Of a stretch of 64,000 bases of DNA, positions 43,788 through 52,926 are shown one piece after another. Each line of letters starts with the position of its first letter. Position 1 is the stretch's first letter. The notes under the pieces were generated by a model. It had not been told where the DNA came from and did no database searches. It was given only the letters and a program-made list of their open reading frames with translations. The stretch comes from JBPOFY01 sp051252415 (GTDB taxonomy: Bacteria; Verrucomicrobiota; Verrucomicrobiia; Opitutales; Coraliomargaritaceae). The translations under genes were made by a program, and so were the position numbers. The stretch lies in NCBI GenBank assembly GCA_051252415.1, contig JBPOGA010000011.1, positions 49,810 through 113,809 of the forward strand. The letters run 5' to 3'.

Positions 43788-44933
43788 TTATAGTTCGGTT
43801 AGTTGAACACAAAATTGCTTCATGGCCTCACGGTCTGGCTCGACTCCAAGCCCAGGAGCGGTCGGAACTTGAGCGATACCATTTTTAATTTCGATACCGA
43901 CCGCATACATTTCGTCACGCATCGGATTCGGAGTGCGATCGACCTCAAGTAGTGGCGGGGCTGATTCTGCCCGGCCAGGCTCAATGTAATTAGTCGCGAG
44001 GAAGTGGGTAGCACTTGCTAGATTTAGCATAGTTCCCCATGCGTGAGCAACGGTATTGACTCCATGCGATGAAGCGATGGCCCGAATCTTTAGCGCCTCA
44101 GTTGGGCCACCACAATAAGCTAGATCAGGCTGTGCCAAATGCACGCCCCCCTTACTCAACAGATCCTGAAAACCCCAGCGAGTTTGCTCACACTCACCAG
44201 TCGCGATCGGCACATCTATTTTATCAGCAAGCTGACGAAATAAACCGGAATGTTTCGGTGAAAGTGGTTCCTCAAACCAAGCGTAGCGACACTCATCTAA
44301 TACGCGACCGATCTCAATAGCTTCACGTAAATCGTAAGCATGATTCGAGTCTGCCATTAATTGAATATCAGGAAAGGTTTCGCGCATGGCACGAATTTGC
44401 TTCTTATCAAAATCGAGATTTTTACCGACCTTGATTTTCATGGCACGGTAGCCCTGCGCCACATACTCACCAGCCTCCTCGAGGATCATCTTCAGCAAAT
44501 CCTCTTCAGGCACCTTACGAAAATACATCCCAGTGGCATAGCAGGCCACTTCATCGCGAACACGGCCTCCCATCAATTCAGAGACCGACACGCCCAACAA
44601 CTTGCCCTTCAAATCCAACAGCGCCATGTCTAACCCAGAGATCGCCCCCATCATTACACCCTTCATCGCGAAGTCGAGGGACGCGCGCCAGCAATGCTGC
44701 CAAGCCGCTTCGTTCTGCAGTGGGTTCCACCCGATCAGAAGCGGTGCGTAAAATGAATTCACCGCTGACTGAGTCACCTCTGCTGGCCCATAACATTCCC
44801 CCCATCCACTCGATCCTGAGTCATCAACAACCTCAATCAACAAGGCGTTTCGTGTATCATAATGCCATTGAGAGAACCCAAAGGATTCATCCAATTTATG
44901 TTGAAGGCGATAAGTTCGAATGCATTCGATCAT
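43788..44933 (-). CDS. Enolase-superfamily enzyme, candidate 3,6-anhydrogalactonate cycloisomerase
   Basis: A mandelate racemase/muconate lactonising-type enzyme of 381 residues. The capping domain is at 1-125 and the barrel follows. Catalytic KIK lysines are K166/K168, the metal ligands D196, E222 and E248 (in ADSNH, WFEEPL, TGECE), and His298 in VAHAWG. In known marine systems an enzyme of this superfamily opens 3,6-anhydrogalactonate to 2-keto-3-deoxygalactonate. A galactonate or other sugar-acid dehydratase is the alternative. It is the first gene of the anhydrogalactose run; 411 bp of gene-free DNA lie upstream. Confidence 0.82.
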   Translation of the reverse strand: MIECIRTYRLQHKLDESFGFSQWHYDTRNALLIEVVDDSGSSGWGECYGPAEVTQSAVNSFYAPLLIGWNPLQNEAAWQHCWRASLDFAMKGVMMGAISGLDMALLDLKGKLLGVSVSELMGGRVRDEVACYATGMYFRKVPEEDLLKMILEEAGEYVAQGYRAMKIKVGKNLDFDKKQIRAMRETFPDIQLMADSNHAYDLREAIEIGRVLDECRYAWFEEPLSPKHSGLFRQLADKIDVPIATGECEQTRWGFQDLLSKGGVHLAQPDLAYCGGPTEALKIRAIASSHGVNTVAHAWGTMLNLASATHFLATNYIEPGRAESAPPLLEVDRTPNPMRDEMYAVGIEIKNGIAQVPTAPGLGVEPDREAMKQFCVQLTEL

Positions 44934-45344
44934 CGTGAAATATATTTGGAAAGTTTAATAATATACTGGAGGTATGTTGCAAGTAAGCGACTAGGCTAAA
45001 TACTGAGGAAACATAAAGACCTAAATCAGGTGATATCTAGAATCTCATATTTATCAAACAATCTGAATAGCTAATATCCCAATAAACATGGTGAATTCTC
45101 CTCTACATCAGCCACAACTTAAACAATTTCAGCCTAAAGTATGCCTAAAAATGCTGTTACTGACTCTTCCAACCGCTAGAACATGTGGGCTTAATCATCC
45201 ATGTAACTAATCCTTGAAAGATTTGAAACCCTCCAAAACACATCAAATCAGAAACAAATCCTAGAATTAAGAAACAAAGAACCGACAACTATTTTACATG
45301 TTTGACACTGTTTTAAAACCATCAATCTGTTTAAACTAGGTGCT
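44934..45344. promoter_or_regulatory. Divergent control region of the anhydrogalactose run
   Basis: 411 bp between the enolase-superfamily gene (minus) and the EF-hand lipoprotein (plus). No ORF or RNA gene is seen. CCAATAAACATGG at 45079-45091 recurs at 49454-49466 upstream of another minus-strand gene. A TTGACA at 45302-45307 faces the lipoprotein gene but has no good -10 at normal spacing. Confidence 0.35.
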
Positions 45345-45761
45345 ATGAAATTATTCCCAACACTACTCCCCTTCACTGTCTTAATAATATTGTCTGGATG
45401 CTCAGAAACGACTCAAAAAAATACTACGACTACCACAAACGAACCAGCTACACCTATCGCTGCGGTAAGACTGCCAAGCGTTGAGCAATCAATTCCAAAA
45501 CAACCGATCGTAGAAGCAGACGTAAAACCCAGTGTTGAATACAACTTCCCGGGCAGAGCATCCCGCGTGCTTAAAGAGCGCTTCATAGAAAATGACGTCA
45601 ATCAAGACGGTCAACTTAGCCTAGAAGAATTCACTAGCTACCTTTCAGTTTGGTTAGAACAAAACCAACCTGGTAAGGACGCCGCAGTCGTAGCACCTGC
45701 ACCATTTCTCAAGAAAGACATAAATGGAGACGGATTCCTATCTCCTCAAGAAGCGTTTTAA
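45345..45761 (+). CDS. Small EF-hand lipoprotein
   Basis: A 138-residue lipoprotein (lipobox ILSGC, Cys19). A Thr/Pro-rich linker is followed by two EF-hand-like loops, NDVNQDGQLSLEEF and KDINGDGFLSPQEAF, with regular Asp/Asn ligands. It probably binds calcium at the outer or inner membrane surface. It is the only plus-strand gene within the galactan locus. The function in the locus is unknown; calcium is common in GH16 and sulfatase systems. Confidence 0.75.
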   Translation: MKLFPTLLPFTVLIILSGCSETTQKNTTTTTNEPATPIAAVRLPSVEQSIPKQPIVEADVKPSVEYNFPGRASRVLKERFIENDVNQDGQLSLEEFTSYLSVWLEQNQPGKDAAVVAPAPFLKKDINGDGFLSPQEAF

Positions 45762-45802
45762 ATCGGTGACACTCCCTCACCTGCGAAAGCTTGAGAATAC
45801 GA

Positions 45803-47116
45803 TTAATCTTTGATAGAAGTCGCTTCTACCAATTTCAAATCATCCACGATCGCCACATTACCACGTGATTTATTCGCAGCATAGATCACAACCGAGGTGT
45901 TTGTAGGTCCCGTCGTAAACTGTAAACTTTTCTCATGTAAATATGGGAAGAATTGAATGGTGTCTATTTCATCACCGCCAAAATCTTTCGCACCTAAGTG
46001 AAGCTTAAGCCATAGCTTACTGTGATCCACTTTTGGAGACTTCACCCAACCCGAGAGAACATATGTCGTATTGGGTTTCACCTCGACCGTTTGCTCAATA
46101 GTTGCACCGCCTTTAAGCTGAGCCGACACCTCATCATCGAAACCCGTAGCCACTAAATCGATGTCACCAGTCCATACCGTGGCACCATTCTCAAAGCTTG
46201 GATTACGTAGTAAATTAAGACGACCCTCACAACCGGTCGAAGCTTCAGCACGCTGCCAGATCCGGCAGTAATCGACAATAAACTCAAGCCCATCCCCAAA
46301 GTCGCGTTCTTTAAGCTCACTGGGGTGCATTTCCCATTCGAATGTCTCTGAATCAATCCAGACCATTTGCTCATGAGTCATCACCCACTTTTCGCCCATG
46401 GACGCTCGGGTGACACAGTTAATCAATCGCCCATCAACATACATTTTTACATATTCGGGATCCCACTCGAGACCATACACGTGAAAATCGGCTGCGACTC
46501 TAAAATCGAGCTGATGGTCATTTGTCCAAATCCGTTTGCCGTAAGTTTCAGAGCCTACACGCCAATCATGAAATGACGTATGGTAACGTGTATCTGAATA
46601 CAATTTGTCTGGATTTTCTCCAAAATGCTCAAACACATCGAGTTCACCATTTTTTCCGGTCGTCCAAAAAGAACTAGATACTGGACCATCGGCCGCCTTG
46701 CAGCGCATCTCCAGATAGCCATGTTTAAACTTCGCTTTAGAGATGATCGCGCCAGTTGTAATCGGAGCAGGATCCCCATAACTAAAGCCATTTTTGAAAG
46801 GCTTCTGTTCAAATGAAAACTCAGGATCCCACTTCGAATAAATGGTGAGACAACCTTCGCTAATTTGAATATTATGCGGGCTAAATTGCGAAGGTGCACG
46901 TCCCTTCCAACGGCCATAATAGTCGCCATCCTTGCCTAAGATCTGCCATTTTCCTTCGTCCAAGGCATTGCCGTCAAACTCATCACTTACGGATTCGTTT
47001 AAAATCCATCCCCCCGAGTTCATCGGATCCGAATACGGAACGAAATCAGCATGTGCAGCTACACTAAGCAGCACTGTAAAATTCAATGAGAGACGACGTA
47101 GATCCATAGTATTCAA
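45803..47116 (-). CDS. Secreted GH16 with C-terminal jelly-roll domain
   Basis: A 437-residue enzyme. An N-terminal signal (core LSLNFTVLLSVAAHA) precedes the GH16 domain (about 25-290) with catalytic strand ELDVFE (Glu158, Asp160, Glu163), GYLEMRCKAADGPVSSSFW and AADFHVYGLEWDPEYVKMYVDG. Residues about 300-432 (LLRNPSFENGATVWTGDIDL through IVDDLKLVEA) form a carbohydrate-binding-like jelly roll of CBM4/CBM22 style. It resembles porphyranase or agarase-type GH16, but subfamily cannot be fixed by eye. It follows the sulfatase fragment and the intact sulfatase gene on the same strand. Confidence 0.88.
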   Translation of the reverse strand: MNTMDLRRLSLNFTVLLSVAAHADFVPYSDPMNSGGWILNESVSDEFDGNALDEGKWQILGKDGDYYGRWKGRAPSQFSPHNIQISEGCLTIYSKWDPEFSFEQKPFKNGFSYGDPAPITTGAIISKAKFKHGYLEMRCKAADGPVSSSFWTTGKNGELDVFEHFGENPDKLYSDTRYHTSFHDWRVGSETYGKRIWTNDHQLDFRVAADFHVYGLEWDPEYVKMYVDGRLINCVTRASMGEKWVMTHEQMVWIDSETFEWEMHPSELKERDFGDGLEFIVDYCRIWQRAEASTGCEGRLNLLRNPSFENGATVWTGDIDLVATGFDDEVSAQLKGGATIEQTVEVKPNTTYVLSGWVKSPKVDHSKLWLKLHLGAKDFGGDEIDTIQFFPYLHEKSLQFTTGPTNTSVVIYAANKSRGNVAIVDDLKLVEATSIKD

Positions 47117-47117
47117 T

Positions 47118-47362
47118 ATTAGAAGCAGACAAAGTCAGCCTCTGCGAGGAGACCGACACCACGATCAACAGCAGCCATCATACCAGCAACCGTGCGGCGC
47201 TTACGGATGTTGATATTTGCATAAGCGCATATCCGGCTCTAGCGCCTCCGTTGGTGTATGCGGCGCATTATAGGCGAGGTAAAGAAAGAACGGCTTTTCT
47301 TGCTCAGCCGCATCACCGCGAGTCGAAACAGCGAAACCGTCTTGAAATGAAAATACATAGTG
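47118..47362 (-). pseudogene. Internal fragment of a frameshifted S1 sulfatase gene
   Basis: The minus strand reads FQDGFAVSTRGDAAEQ then EKPFFLYLAYNAPHTPTEAL, and after a frameshift RKRRTVAGMMAAVDRGVGLL. These are the central sulfatase segments (compare QPFFLFMSYNAPHTPLEA and TYAAMVYAMDRGIGQIVEAL in the neighbour at 47377-48807). Start, sulfatase signature and end are missing. Confidence 0.75.
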
Positions 47363-47376
47363 AGAAGGAGTCAAAT

Positions 47377-48807
47377 TTACCGCATCTCCAGCAACTTATC
47401 TAAATCACCAGTTCCTTCATCATCCCAGAGCACCTCATCCTTGGGTGTATAGAACCAAACAGGTCGAGTATGATCAACAGTATCCTGCTTCATCTTAGAC
47501 AAGATTCCTGAGAGCACTTCCGGATACTGAGCACTCAAGTCTCTAGTTTCACCTGGATCTTTATCCACATCATACAGTTTCCACTGTCCCATTCTTAAGC
47601 GGACTGCCTTCAGAGAATCGCGACGCACACCGACATCCGAAAAGCCTGCGCGGTGACGAATTGTATAAATAAGTTCGCCCTTACGTGCGCTCACATTGTT
47701 CTGCAAAGCACTCAGTAAATCGACGCCATCCAAGTCTTTGCTTGCAGGGATTTCAGCCCCTGCCAATTGCGCAAAAGACGGATAAAAATCCAGTGCAGTC
47801 ACTGGATGTTCATAAATGACTCCCGACTTCAGCCCCTTCGGCCAATGAAAGAACATCGGCACACGAAATCCACCTTCCAGCACATCGCCCTTCGCACCTT
47901 TTAATGGTAAGTTAGATGCGCCTTCATCCGAACGACCGCCATTGTCACTAAGAAAGACAATCAATGTATTCTCATACACCCCTGTCTCTTTCAATGCTTC
48001 AACAATCTGACCAATACCACGATCCATCGCGTAGACCATCGCAGCATAAGTTTTGCGGTCGCCTGACAATTCAGGAAACATAGCCTCATCAGAAGCCTTT
48101 GCTTCGAGTGGAGTATGAGGAGCATTATAAGACATAAAGAGGAAGAACGGTTGCTCCTTCGCCTTGGCTGCATGAATGAACTCAACACCCTTCTCACTCA
48201 ACACGTCAGTCATATAGTCTTCTTTAGTCAGGCTCATATCGCCCACGCCATTGCGTTGAGGGCAGACCTTATAATCCCAGGCCTTGCCAGCAGATTCCTG
48301 CGGCAAGTAAGGACCAAAATAAACAGTGCCACCACCAAGAAAACCATAAAACTCATCAAACCCACGATTGTTAGGATGAAATTCCGGTTTATGACCTAGA
48401 TGCCATTTTCCCATCACACCGGTATAATATCCAGCGCTCTGCAGTACTGAGCTAAACAAAGGTTCATTAATATCTACTCCATTCTCCTGACAGCGCCCAG
48501 TGTTATAGGCTGGAAGATTATACGGAGTCCCCATCTCGTGTGGGTAGCGCCCTGTCATCAATGCCATACGGCTTGGACCACAAAACGGGTGCGCGACATA
48601 AGCGGAGGAGAAAATAGTTCCCTGACTTGCCAGTCCATCCATCTCCGGAGTCCGTATGTCCGTCGAACCGTTGAAGCCTACGTCATTATAGCCAAGGTCA
48701 TCGGCCATGATTAGAATAATATTGGGGCGCGGAGCCTCCGCCCATAGAGATGTCGCGGCGAGACCTACGAATAGACCAATTGTGGTGATGTGATGAAACA
48801 TTTTCAT
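47377..48807 (-). CDS. S1-family sulfatase
   Basis: A 476-residue secreted arylsulfatase-fold enzyme with signal peptide (MKMFHHITTIGLFVGLAATSLWAEA). It has IILIMADDLGYNDVGFNG, the formylglycine signature CGPSR (Cys76) inside AYVAHPFCGPSRMALMTGRYP, GVMGKWHLGHKPEFHPNNRG and FLSDNGGRSDEG. Residues around YNAPHTPLEA belong to the active-site wall. It should desulfate galactan oligosaccharides in the periplasm. It precedes the fragment at 47118-47362 and the GH16 gene at 45803-47116. Confidence 0.93.
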   Translation of the reverse strand: MKMFHHITTIGLFVGLAATSLWAEAPRPNIILIMADDLGYNDVGFNGSTDIRTPEMDGLASQGTIFSSAYVAHPFCGPSRMALMTGRYPHEMGTPYNLPAYNTGRCQENGVDINEPLFSSVLQSAGYYTGVMGKWHLGHKPEFHPNNRGFDEFYGFLGGGTVYFGPYLPQESAGKAWDYKVCPQRNGVGDMSLTKEDYMTDVLSEKGVEFIHAAKAKEQPFFLFMSYNAPHTPLEAKASDEAMFPELSGDRKTYAAMVYAMDRGIGQIVEALKETGVYENTLIVFLSDNGGRSDEGASNLPLKGAKGDVLEGGFRVPMFFHWPKGLKSGVIYEHPVTALDFYPSFAQLAGAEIPASKDLDGVDLLSALQNNVSARKGELIYTIRHRAGFSDVGVRRDSLKAVRLRMGQWKLYDVDKDPGETRDLSAQYPEVLSGILSKMKQDTVDHTRPVWFYTPKDEVLWDDEGTGDLDKLLEMR

Positions 48808-48849
48808 AATTTAGAGAACAGGAGTCGTAAAACGAAGCGTGCGTTATGT

Positions 48850-49332
48850 TTACTTATTTGCGGACCAATTATCCCAATAAGCCTTCTTTTCAAGACCAGT
48901 CGCAATGCCATCCTTATTTGCATCAATGGCATGAAATTCTTGCTTAACCTTAGCCACGTTCCAATTCCACCCATTTTTATCCCACCGCGTTTTTTGGAAT
49001 TCAATGTACATTTCCAGTGTCGAATCACCTGTCTCTAGTTTACGAGTAGGTGCTTTAGGCGCCTTTTGAGCAGGAGATGATGCCGAAGATTTTTGTTCAG
49101 ATTTTTTGCCCCAATACGCTTTTTTTTCAATGCCAGTAGCAACGCCATTACCATCAGTGTCGATTCCTCTAAAAATCTCATCGATCTTGGACTGATTATA
49201 CGTCCAACCGTTCTTCTCAAAGCGTTCTTTCTGCTGAGCAGTAAATTCTGCCTTGGTAGAATCAGCCTTCGGGGCTGCGTAAACTGTAGCCACGAAAACT
49301 GCGGCGAGTGCTATAATTAGAGATTTTTTCAT
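48850..49332 (-). CDS. Secreted protein with two EF-hand-like repeats
   Basis: A 160-residue protein from an ATG at 49332 (signal peptide MKKSLIIALAAVFVATVYAA); an upstream in-frame start at 49407 would bury the signal. Two copies of a module of about 45 residues follow: a KNGWTYNQSKIDEIFRGIDT type and a KNGWNWNVAKVKQEFHAIDA type. Each ends in a calcium-like loop plus GIEKKAYW or GLEKKAYW. A charged linker with PAQKAPKAPTRK joins them. I do not know the family. It lies upstream of the 47377-48807 sulfatase gene in the same direction. Confidence 0.72.
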   Translation of the reverse strand: MKKSLIIALAAVFVATVYAAPKADSTKAEFTAQQKERFEKNGWTYNQSKIDEIFRGIDTDGNGVATGIEKKAYWGKKSEQKSSASSPAQKAPKAPTRKLETGDSTLEMYIEFQKTRWDKNGWNWNVAKVKQEFHAIDANKDGIATGLEKKAYWDNWSANK

Positions 49333-49568
49333 ACTGTTTGAAGCTAGTAGATTAGTTTTAGTAGGTGTCGAATGCCATTCAGGGCACGGGGCAGATCTAT
49401 CGATCATGTTTGAAGTATCTCATATTCTCGACCTCAGCTGAATAGTGGAAGTTCCAATAAACATGGCGGAATTAATCTTACGAGATGCCCCAAAATATCG
49501 CCGCTCTCTAACTCGCCATACATTTTGATTCTTGAATCAACTATCACTGCAGAACTTTGCATACAAAA

Positions 49569-49598
49569 ATGCCGTAAAGTACCCCAACTTTACGGCAT
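49569..49598 (-). terminator. Intrinsic terminator after the TonB receptor gene
   Basis: A perfect 12-bp stem, ATGCCGTAAAGT (49569-49580) with ACTTTACGGCAT (49587-49598), has a 6-nt loop and is followed on the minus strand by TTTTTG. It lies 25 bp after the receptor stop codon. Confidence 0.85.
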
Positions 49599-49623
49599 CT
49601 AAAACTAGCTAACCTGCAAGGAC

Positions 49624-52600
49624 TTAGAATATGATCGAACCACTAATCGTCCATTTCCGTGGTCGAGTAAGTGTCGCATAACTGTTCTGACGAGCGGTCA
49701 ACACAACATCATCAAAGACATTATCCACATTAAGCTGAATACGATACTGAAGGGCATCTCTGCCAGTTCCAATCATACCCCTATAACCGATGAACGCACG
49801 GGTTTCAAAGACATCACTGAACCAAATCTCAGTCTTCCCTGTGACTCTCTCAAAATCGTTGGGATCGTCCTTAAGGTGAACGGTATCATAGAGCGACTTG
49901 TCTCGATAGAGAAATCCACCGCCTAGAAATAGCCCCTTCAACCGACCATCTCTGAACTCATAACGAACATTAAAGTTAGCCGAGTGTGGAACTGTTCCTT
50001 CAATAGTGTCCCCCTCTTCTCGCTCCAACGCGAACGTTGTCTTTTCAGTTTCAAGGTAGCCATAATTGAAAATAAATGACCATTCAGGCGTTGGATTGTA
50101 ATACATGGACAATTCAACACCACGCACCTGCACTTCTGCCCCAGCAAGGAAGAAACCATCTGGAGCAAACCCACCATCACCAGTGCCAGGAGGTGAGCCA
50201 ACAAGATCTGCGTAATACTGAGGAAATGTGCTCCGCGGATAGACCTCTTGGAGTGTTCGATTACCGGGATTGCTGAATTCCTCCTCCTTATCAGTCTGGA
50301 AAGCAATCAATGTGCCGTTCAATTTGCCCTCCATCGCTTCAAATTTGAAACCGCCTTCAAAACCGATGCCAATTTCAGGCTGAACGAGATTACCATCGAT
50401 ATCACGCTGAAAGCCAGTCGGAGCTTCGATCGATTGTGAGTAATTCGCGAAGACAGAAACATGATCGTTCAACCAGTAAAGAAAACCAATAGTTGGGCTG
50501 AAATTATCAACCGTATAAGTAACTTCATTACCACTACCATAACCTTCAAGGCCAATTCTATTTACAGTTGATGCTGTTTCGATATGATCCCACCGGACCC
50601 CCATGAGCGTATTCAAGCGACCGTTAAAATATGTCCCCTGATTAGCAAACCAAAGAGCGTATACATCCACTAAAGTCTCTGTGCGCTGGCGATCTATGAA
50701 TTTACCATATGGCTCATAACCAACGCCAGGATAAGTGCTCGAGTCCGCATATATTGGAAAAGCAGGAGCGAAGGATGCGCGATCATAAAACCCAAGATTG
50801 TTCTGCTGGAAATCCCCTCGATTCGTAAAATAGCCATTTGCATCGACATTGTAAATCGGCAATATAACTGGGGTATCTCCATAATTAAAGTTACTCAATT
50901 GACCACTAGTACCAGGCTGATTGCTCACTGGATTACCAGCCGAATCAACGAATGTGATAATACCATCAGCACCCACAACAGAATCTTGGAAGTAGTTCCC
51001 ACGATCTAAGCGATCCGTTTCACGACGGTCCAAGTCCTGACCAAAAATGAACTGCTGCCTCGACTCTCCAATTTCCTTGGTATAAGAGAATGTCGATCGA
51101 ATAGATGTAGAATCATCCGACTCAACTCGCTCATTCCATTGACCACCAAATGCAGCACCTTCTAGGATTTCTTGGACTCCAGCTACTGTGGAAACATCTG
51201 TGGTATTTGGATTATTTGGATAGTTTGAATAATAGATGGGCGTGCCTCTAGTCTGAATATTCCCCTTATCATCTGTAAAGTTTGAGAGACCGATACTATG
51301 CGCTCCACCACGAACACGATCATCGAAGTTGGCCTGCTCGTGTGACGCAGCTAACTTCCAGCTTAAATCATCACTGAACTGATGTGTCATATCACCAAGG
51401 ATATAGATACCATCTTTGTTGCGTCCCCAGTCCTCACCAATAAATTCCCCCATTTTCTTGTCACCGACATCCAATGTTTCATAGAAGTTTTTAATGTCTT
51501 CTTCAGAGGTGAAGAAGTCAGGAACATTCGAATTCCCCTGAACAACTGATGTGTTCGCAGCACCCGTATTTACCCGATCTTGGAAGTTGATGTAGCTCTG
51601 CTTGAGCGCATCCGTCATATAATCATAAAATCTCGAAGTCGCAGGCGCGCCCTGCAGTGAACCAGTAGCACCGGTCAATCGAGTATTATCGACGTTCAAG
51701 TTATTTGGGAAACGACGAAACGTATCAACATGTTCTAGGTGAAGGTGGAATTCAGTCTTATTTGTCGGGCGGTATGTCGCAGATAGTGTGACTCCAGTAA
51801 AGTCAGAGCGCCATAAATCTTGATAGCTTCCTGTTTCTTTATCCACCCCCATCACACGCACAGCGAGCTTATCGTTGACCACCAAATTCGAATCAATGCC
51901 TAGGCGCCAAGAATCATATTGCCCATACTCAAAATCTATAGCCGTCCGATCCTTATTGAACTGAGGTCGTTTCGCGAGGAAATTGATCTTACCACCCGGA
52001 GACGCTTGACCATACACTAGACTATTCGATCCACGGATAATTTCCGATCGCTCAACATTGTATCGGTCTTGATCGATCTCACGCCCCATGAACTCATACA
52101 TTTGGTCTGCAGTCTTAAGGCCACGAAAAACCACTGCTCGATTATTAAATGACGTATCCGCTTGAACTTGGACGTTGGCAAGCACTTGCGTTAAGTCATC
52201 AATATTATTCAGGTTTAAATCATCCATCATCTCCGAATTGATGACCTCAATCGTCATCGGAGTATCTTTGATCAATGCGCTGGTACGTGTGCCGCCCAAC
52301 GAGTGCGCGGAATAGTAACCGTCATCTTTTTCGGACGAAACGACGAAGGTTGGTTCGACGGTAAAAACATCATCGTTTACGTCCGCATCATTTCCACCAC
52401 TCGCTGAAGTGCTCTCGCCAGCAACCGAGCGGTCGGCTTCGCCTTCAGATCCAGGGAGTACAAACGAACTGGTAACTTCAATAGAATCTGCATCGGCACC
52501 CTTTTTACCTGTCTCAGATTTTGTCGCATTCGACTTAAAGGATTCATCAGTAATCGGTTCGGCATCCCCACCCTGAACGAATCCGGCTACAGTAAGCATG

Positions 52601-52641
52601 GCAGCAAGCGCCAAAGGTAATTTATGTAATGTATATTTCAT
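49624..52641 (-). CDS. TonB-dependent outer-membrane receptor
   Basis: A 1005-residue receptor. The signal peptide (MKYTLHKLPLALAAMLTVAGFVQGG) is followed by a low-complexity region (about 26-95), the plug domain (about 105-270; IKDTPMTIEVINSEMMDDL, VVFRGLKTADQMYEF, SEIIRGSNSLVYGQASPGGKINF) and a beta-barrel ending in a Phe (ISGSIIF). It resembles the siderophore/FhuE branch, but such receptors also take up glycans. No SusD partner is adjacent. With its terminator and position beside sulfatase genes, uptake of sulfated galactan oligosaccharides is likely. Confidence 0.9.
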   Translation of the reverse strand: MKYTLHKLPLALAAMLTVAGFVQGGDAEPITDESFKSNATKSETGKKGADADSIEVTSSFVLPGSEGEADRSVAGESTSASGGNDADVNDDVFTVEPTFVVSSEKDDGYYSAHSLGGTRTSALIKDTPMTIEVINSEMMDDLNLNNIDDLTQVLANVQVQADTSFNNRAVVFRGLKTADQMYEFMGREIDQDRYNVERSEIIRGSNSLVYGQASPGGKINFLAKRPQFNKDRTAIDFEYGQYDSWRLGIDSNLVVNDKLAVRVMGVDKETGSYQDLWRSDFTGVTLSATYRPTNKTEFHLHLEHVDTFRRFPNNLNVDNTRLTGATGSLQGAPATSRFYDYMTDALKQSYINFQDRVNTGAANTSVVQGNSNVPDFFTSEEDIKNFYETLDVGDKKMGEFIGEDWGRNKDGIYILGDMTHQFSDDLSWKLAASHEQANFDDRVRGGAHSIGLSNFTDDKGNIQTRGTPIYYSNYPNNPNTTDVSTVAGVQEILEGAAFGGQWNERVESDDSTSIRSTFSYTKEIGESRQQFIFGQDLDRRETDRLDRGNYFQDSVVGADGIITFVDSAGNPVSNQPGTSGQLSNFNYGDTPVILPIYNVDANGYFTNRGDFQQNNLGFYDRASFAPAFPIYADSSTYPGVGYEPYGKFIDRQRTETLVDVYALWFANQGTYFNGRLNTLMGVRWDHIETASTVNRIGLEGYGSGNEVTYTVDNFSPTIGFLYWLNDHVSVFANYSQSIEAPTGFQRDIDGNLVQPEIGIGFEGGFKFEAMEGKLNGTLIAFQTDKEEEFSNPGNRTLQEVYPRSTFPQYYADLVGSPPGTGDGGFAPDGFFLAGAEVQVRGVELSMYYNPTPEWSFIFNYGYLETEKTTFALEREEGDTIEGTVPHSANFNVRYEFRDGRLKGLFLGGGFLYRDKSLYDTVHLKDDPNDFERVTGKTEIWFSDVFETRAFIGYRGMIGTGRDALQYRIQLNVDNVFDDVVLTARQNSYATLTRPRKWTISGSIIF

Positions 52642-52926
52642 GAGAAAAGTAGAAAAGGTTTAAACAAGTTACAGGATCAACTGCCGCAACAAGGTATAGG
52701 CAGGTTCACAATATAGAATACGCTACTTCAACAACAATGAGAATGGGGTAAGTTCTAAAATACATGTCGATTTCTCTCATATATGGCCGTATCAGAAAAC
52801 TTTCATACCTAAGTTTAATATAAGTCCGACAACGAAAGGTTACACTAATACAGTTAGACTAAGTTCGATCAATATCTGAACTAAAGATCATGCCATTTCA
52901 CGACTGAAATCTACAGTCGTATTTAC

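Noticed and set aside
48804..49028. Short frames antisense to the EF-hand protein gene
   Set aside because: They are alternative frames of a gene with a clear signal peptide and duplicated EF-hand modules.
49624..52641. SusC of a SusCD pair
   Set aside because: The receptor lacks a visible carboxypeptidase-like N-terminal domain and no SusD gene is adjacent; it fits the ordinary TonB-receptor type better.
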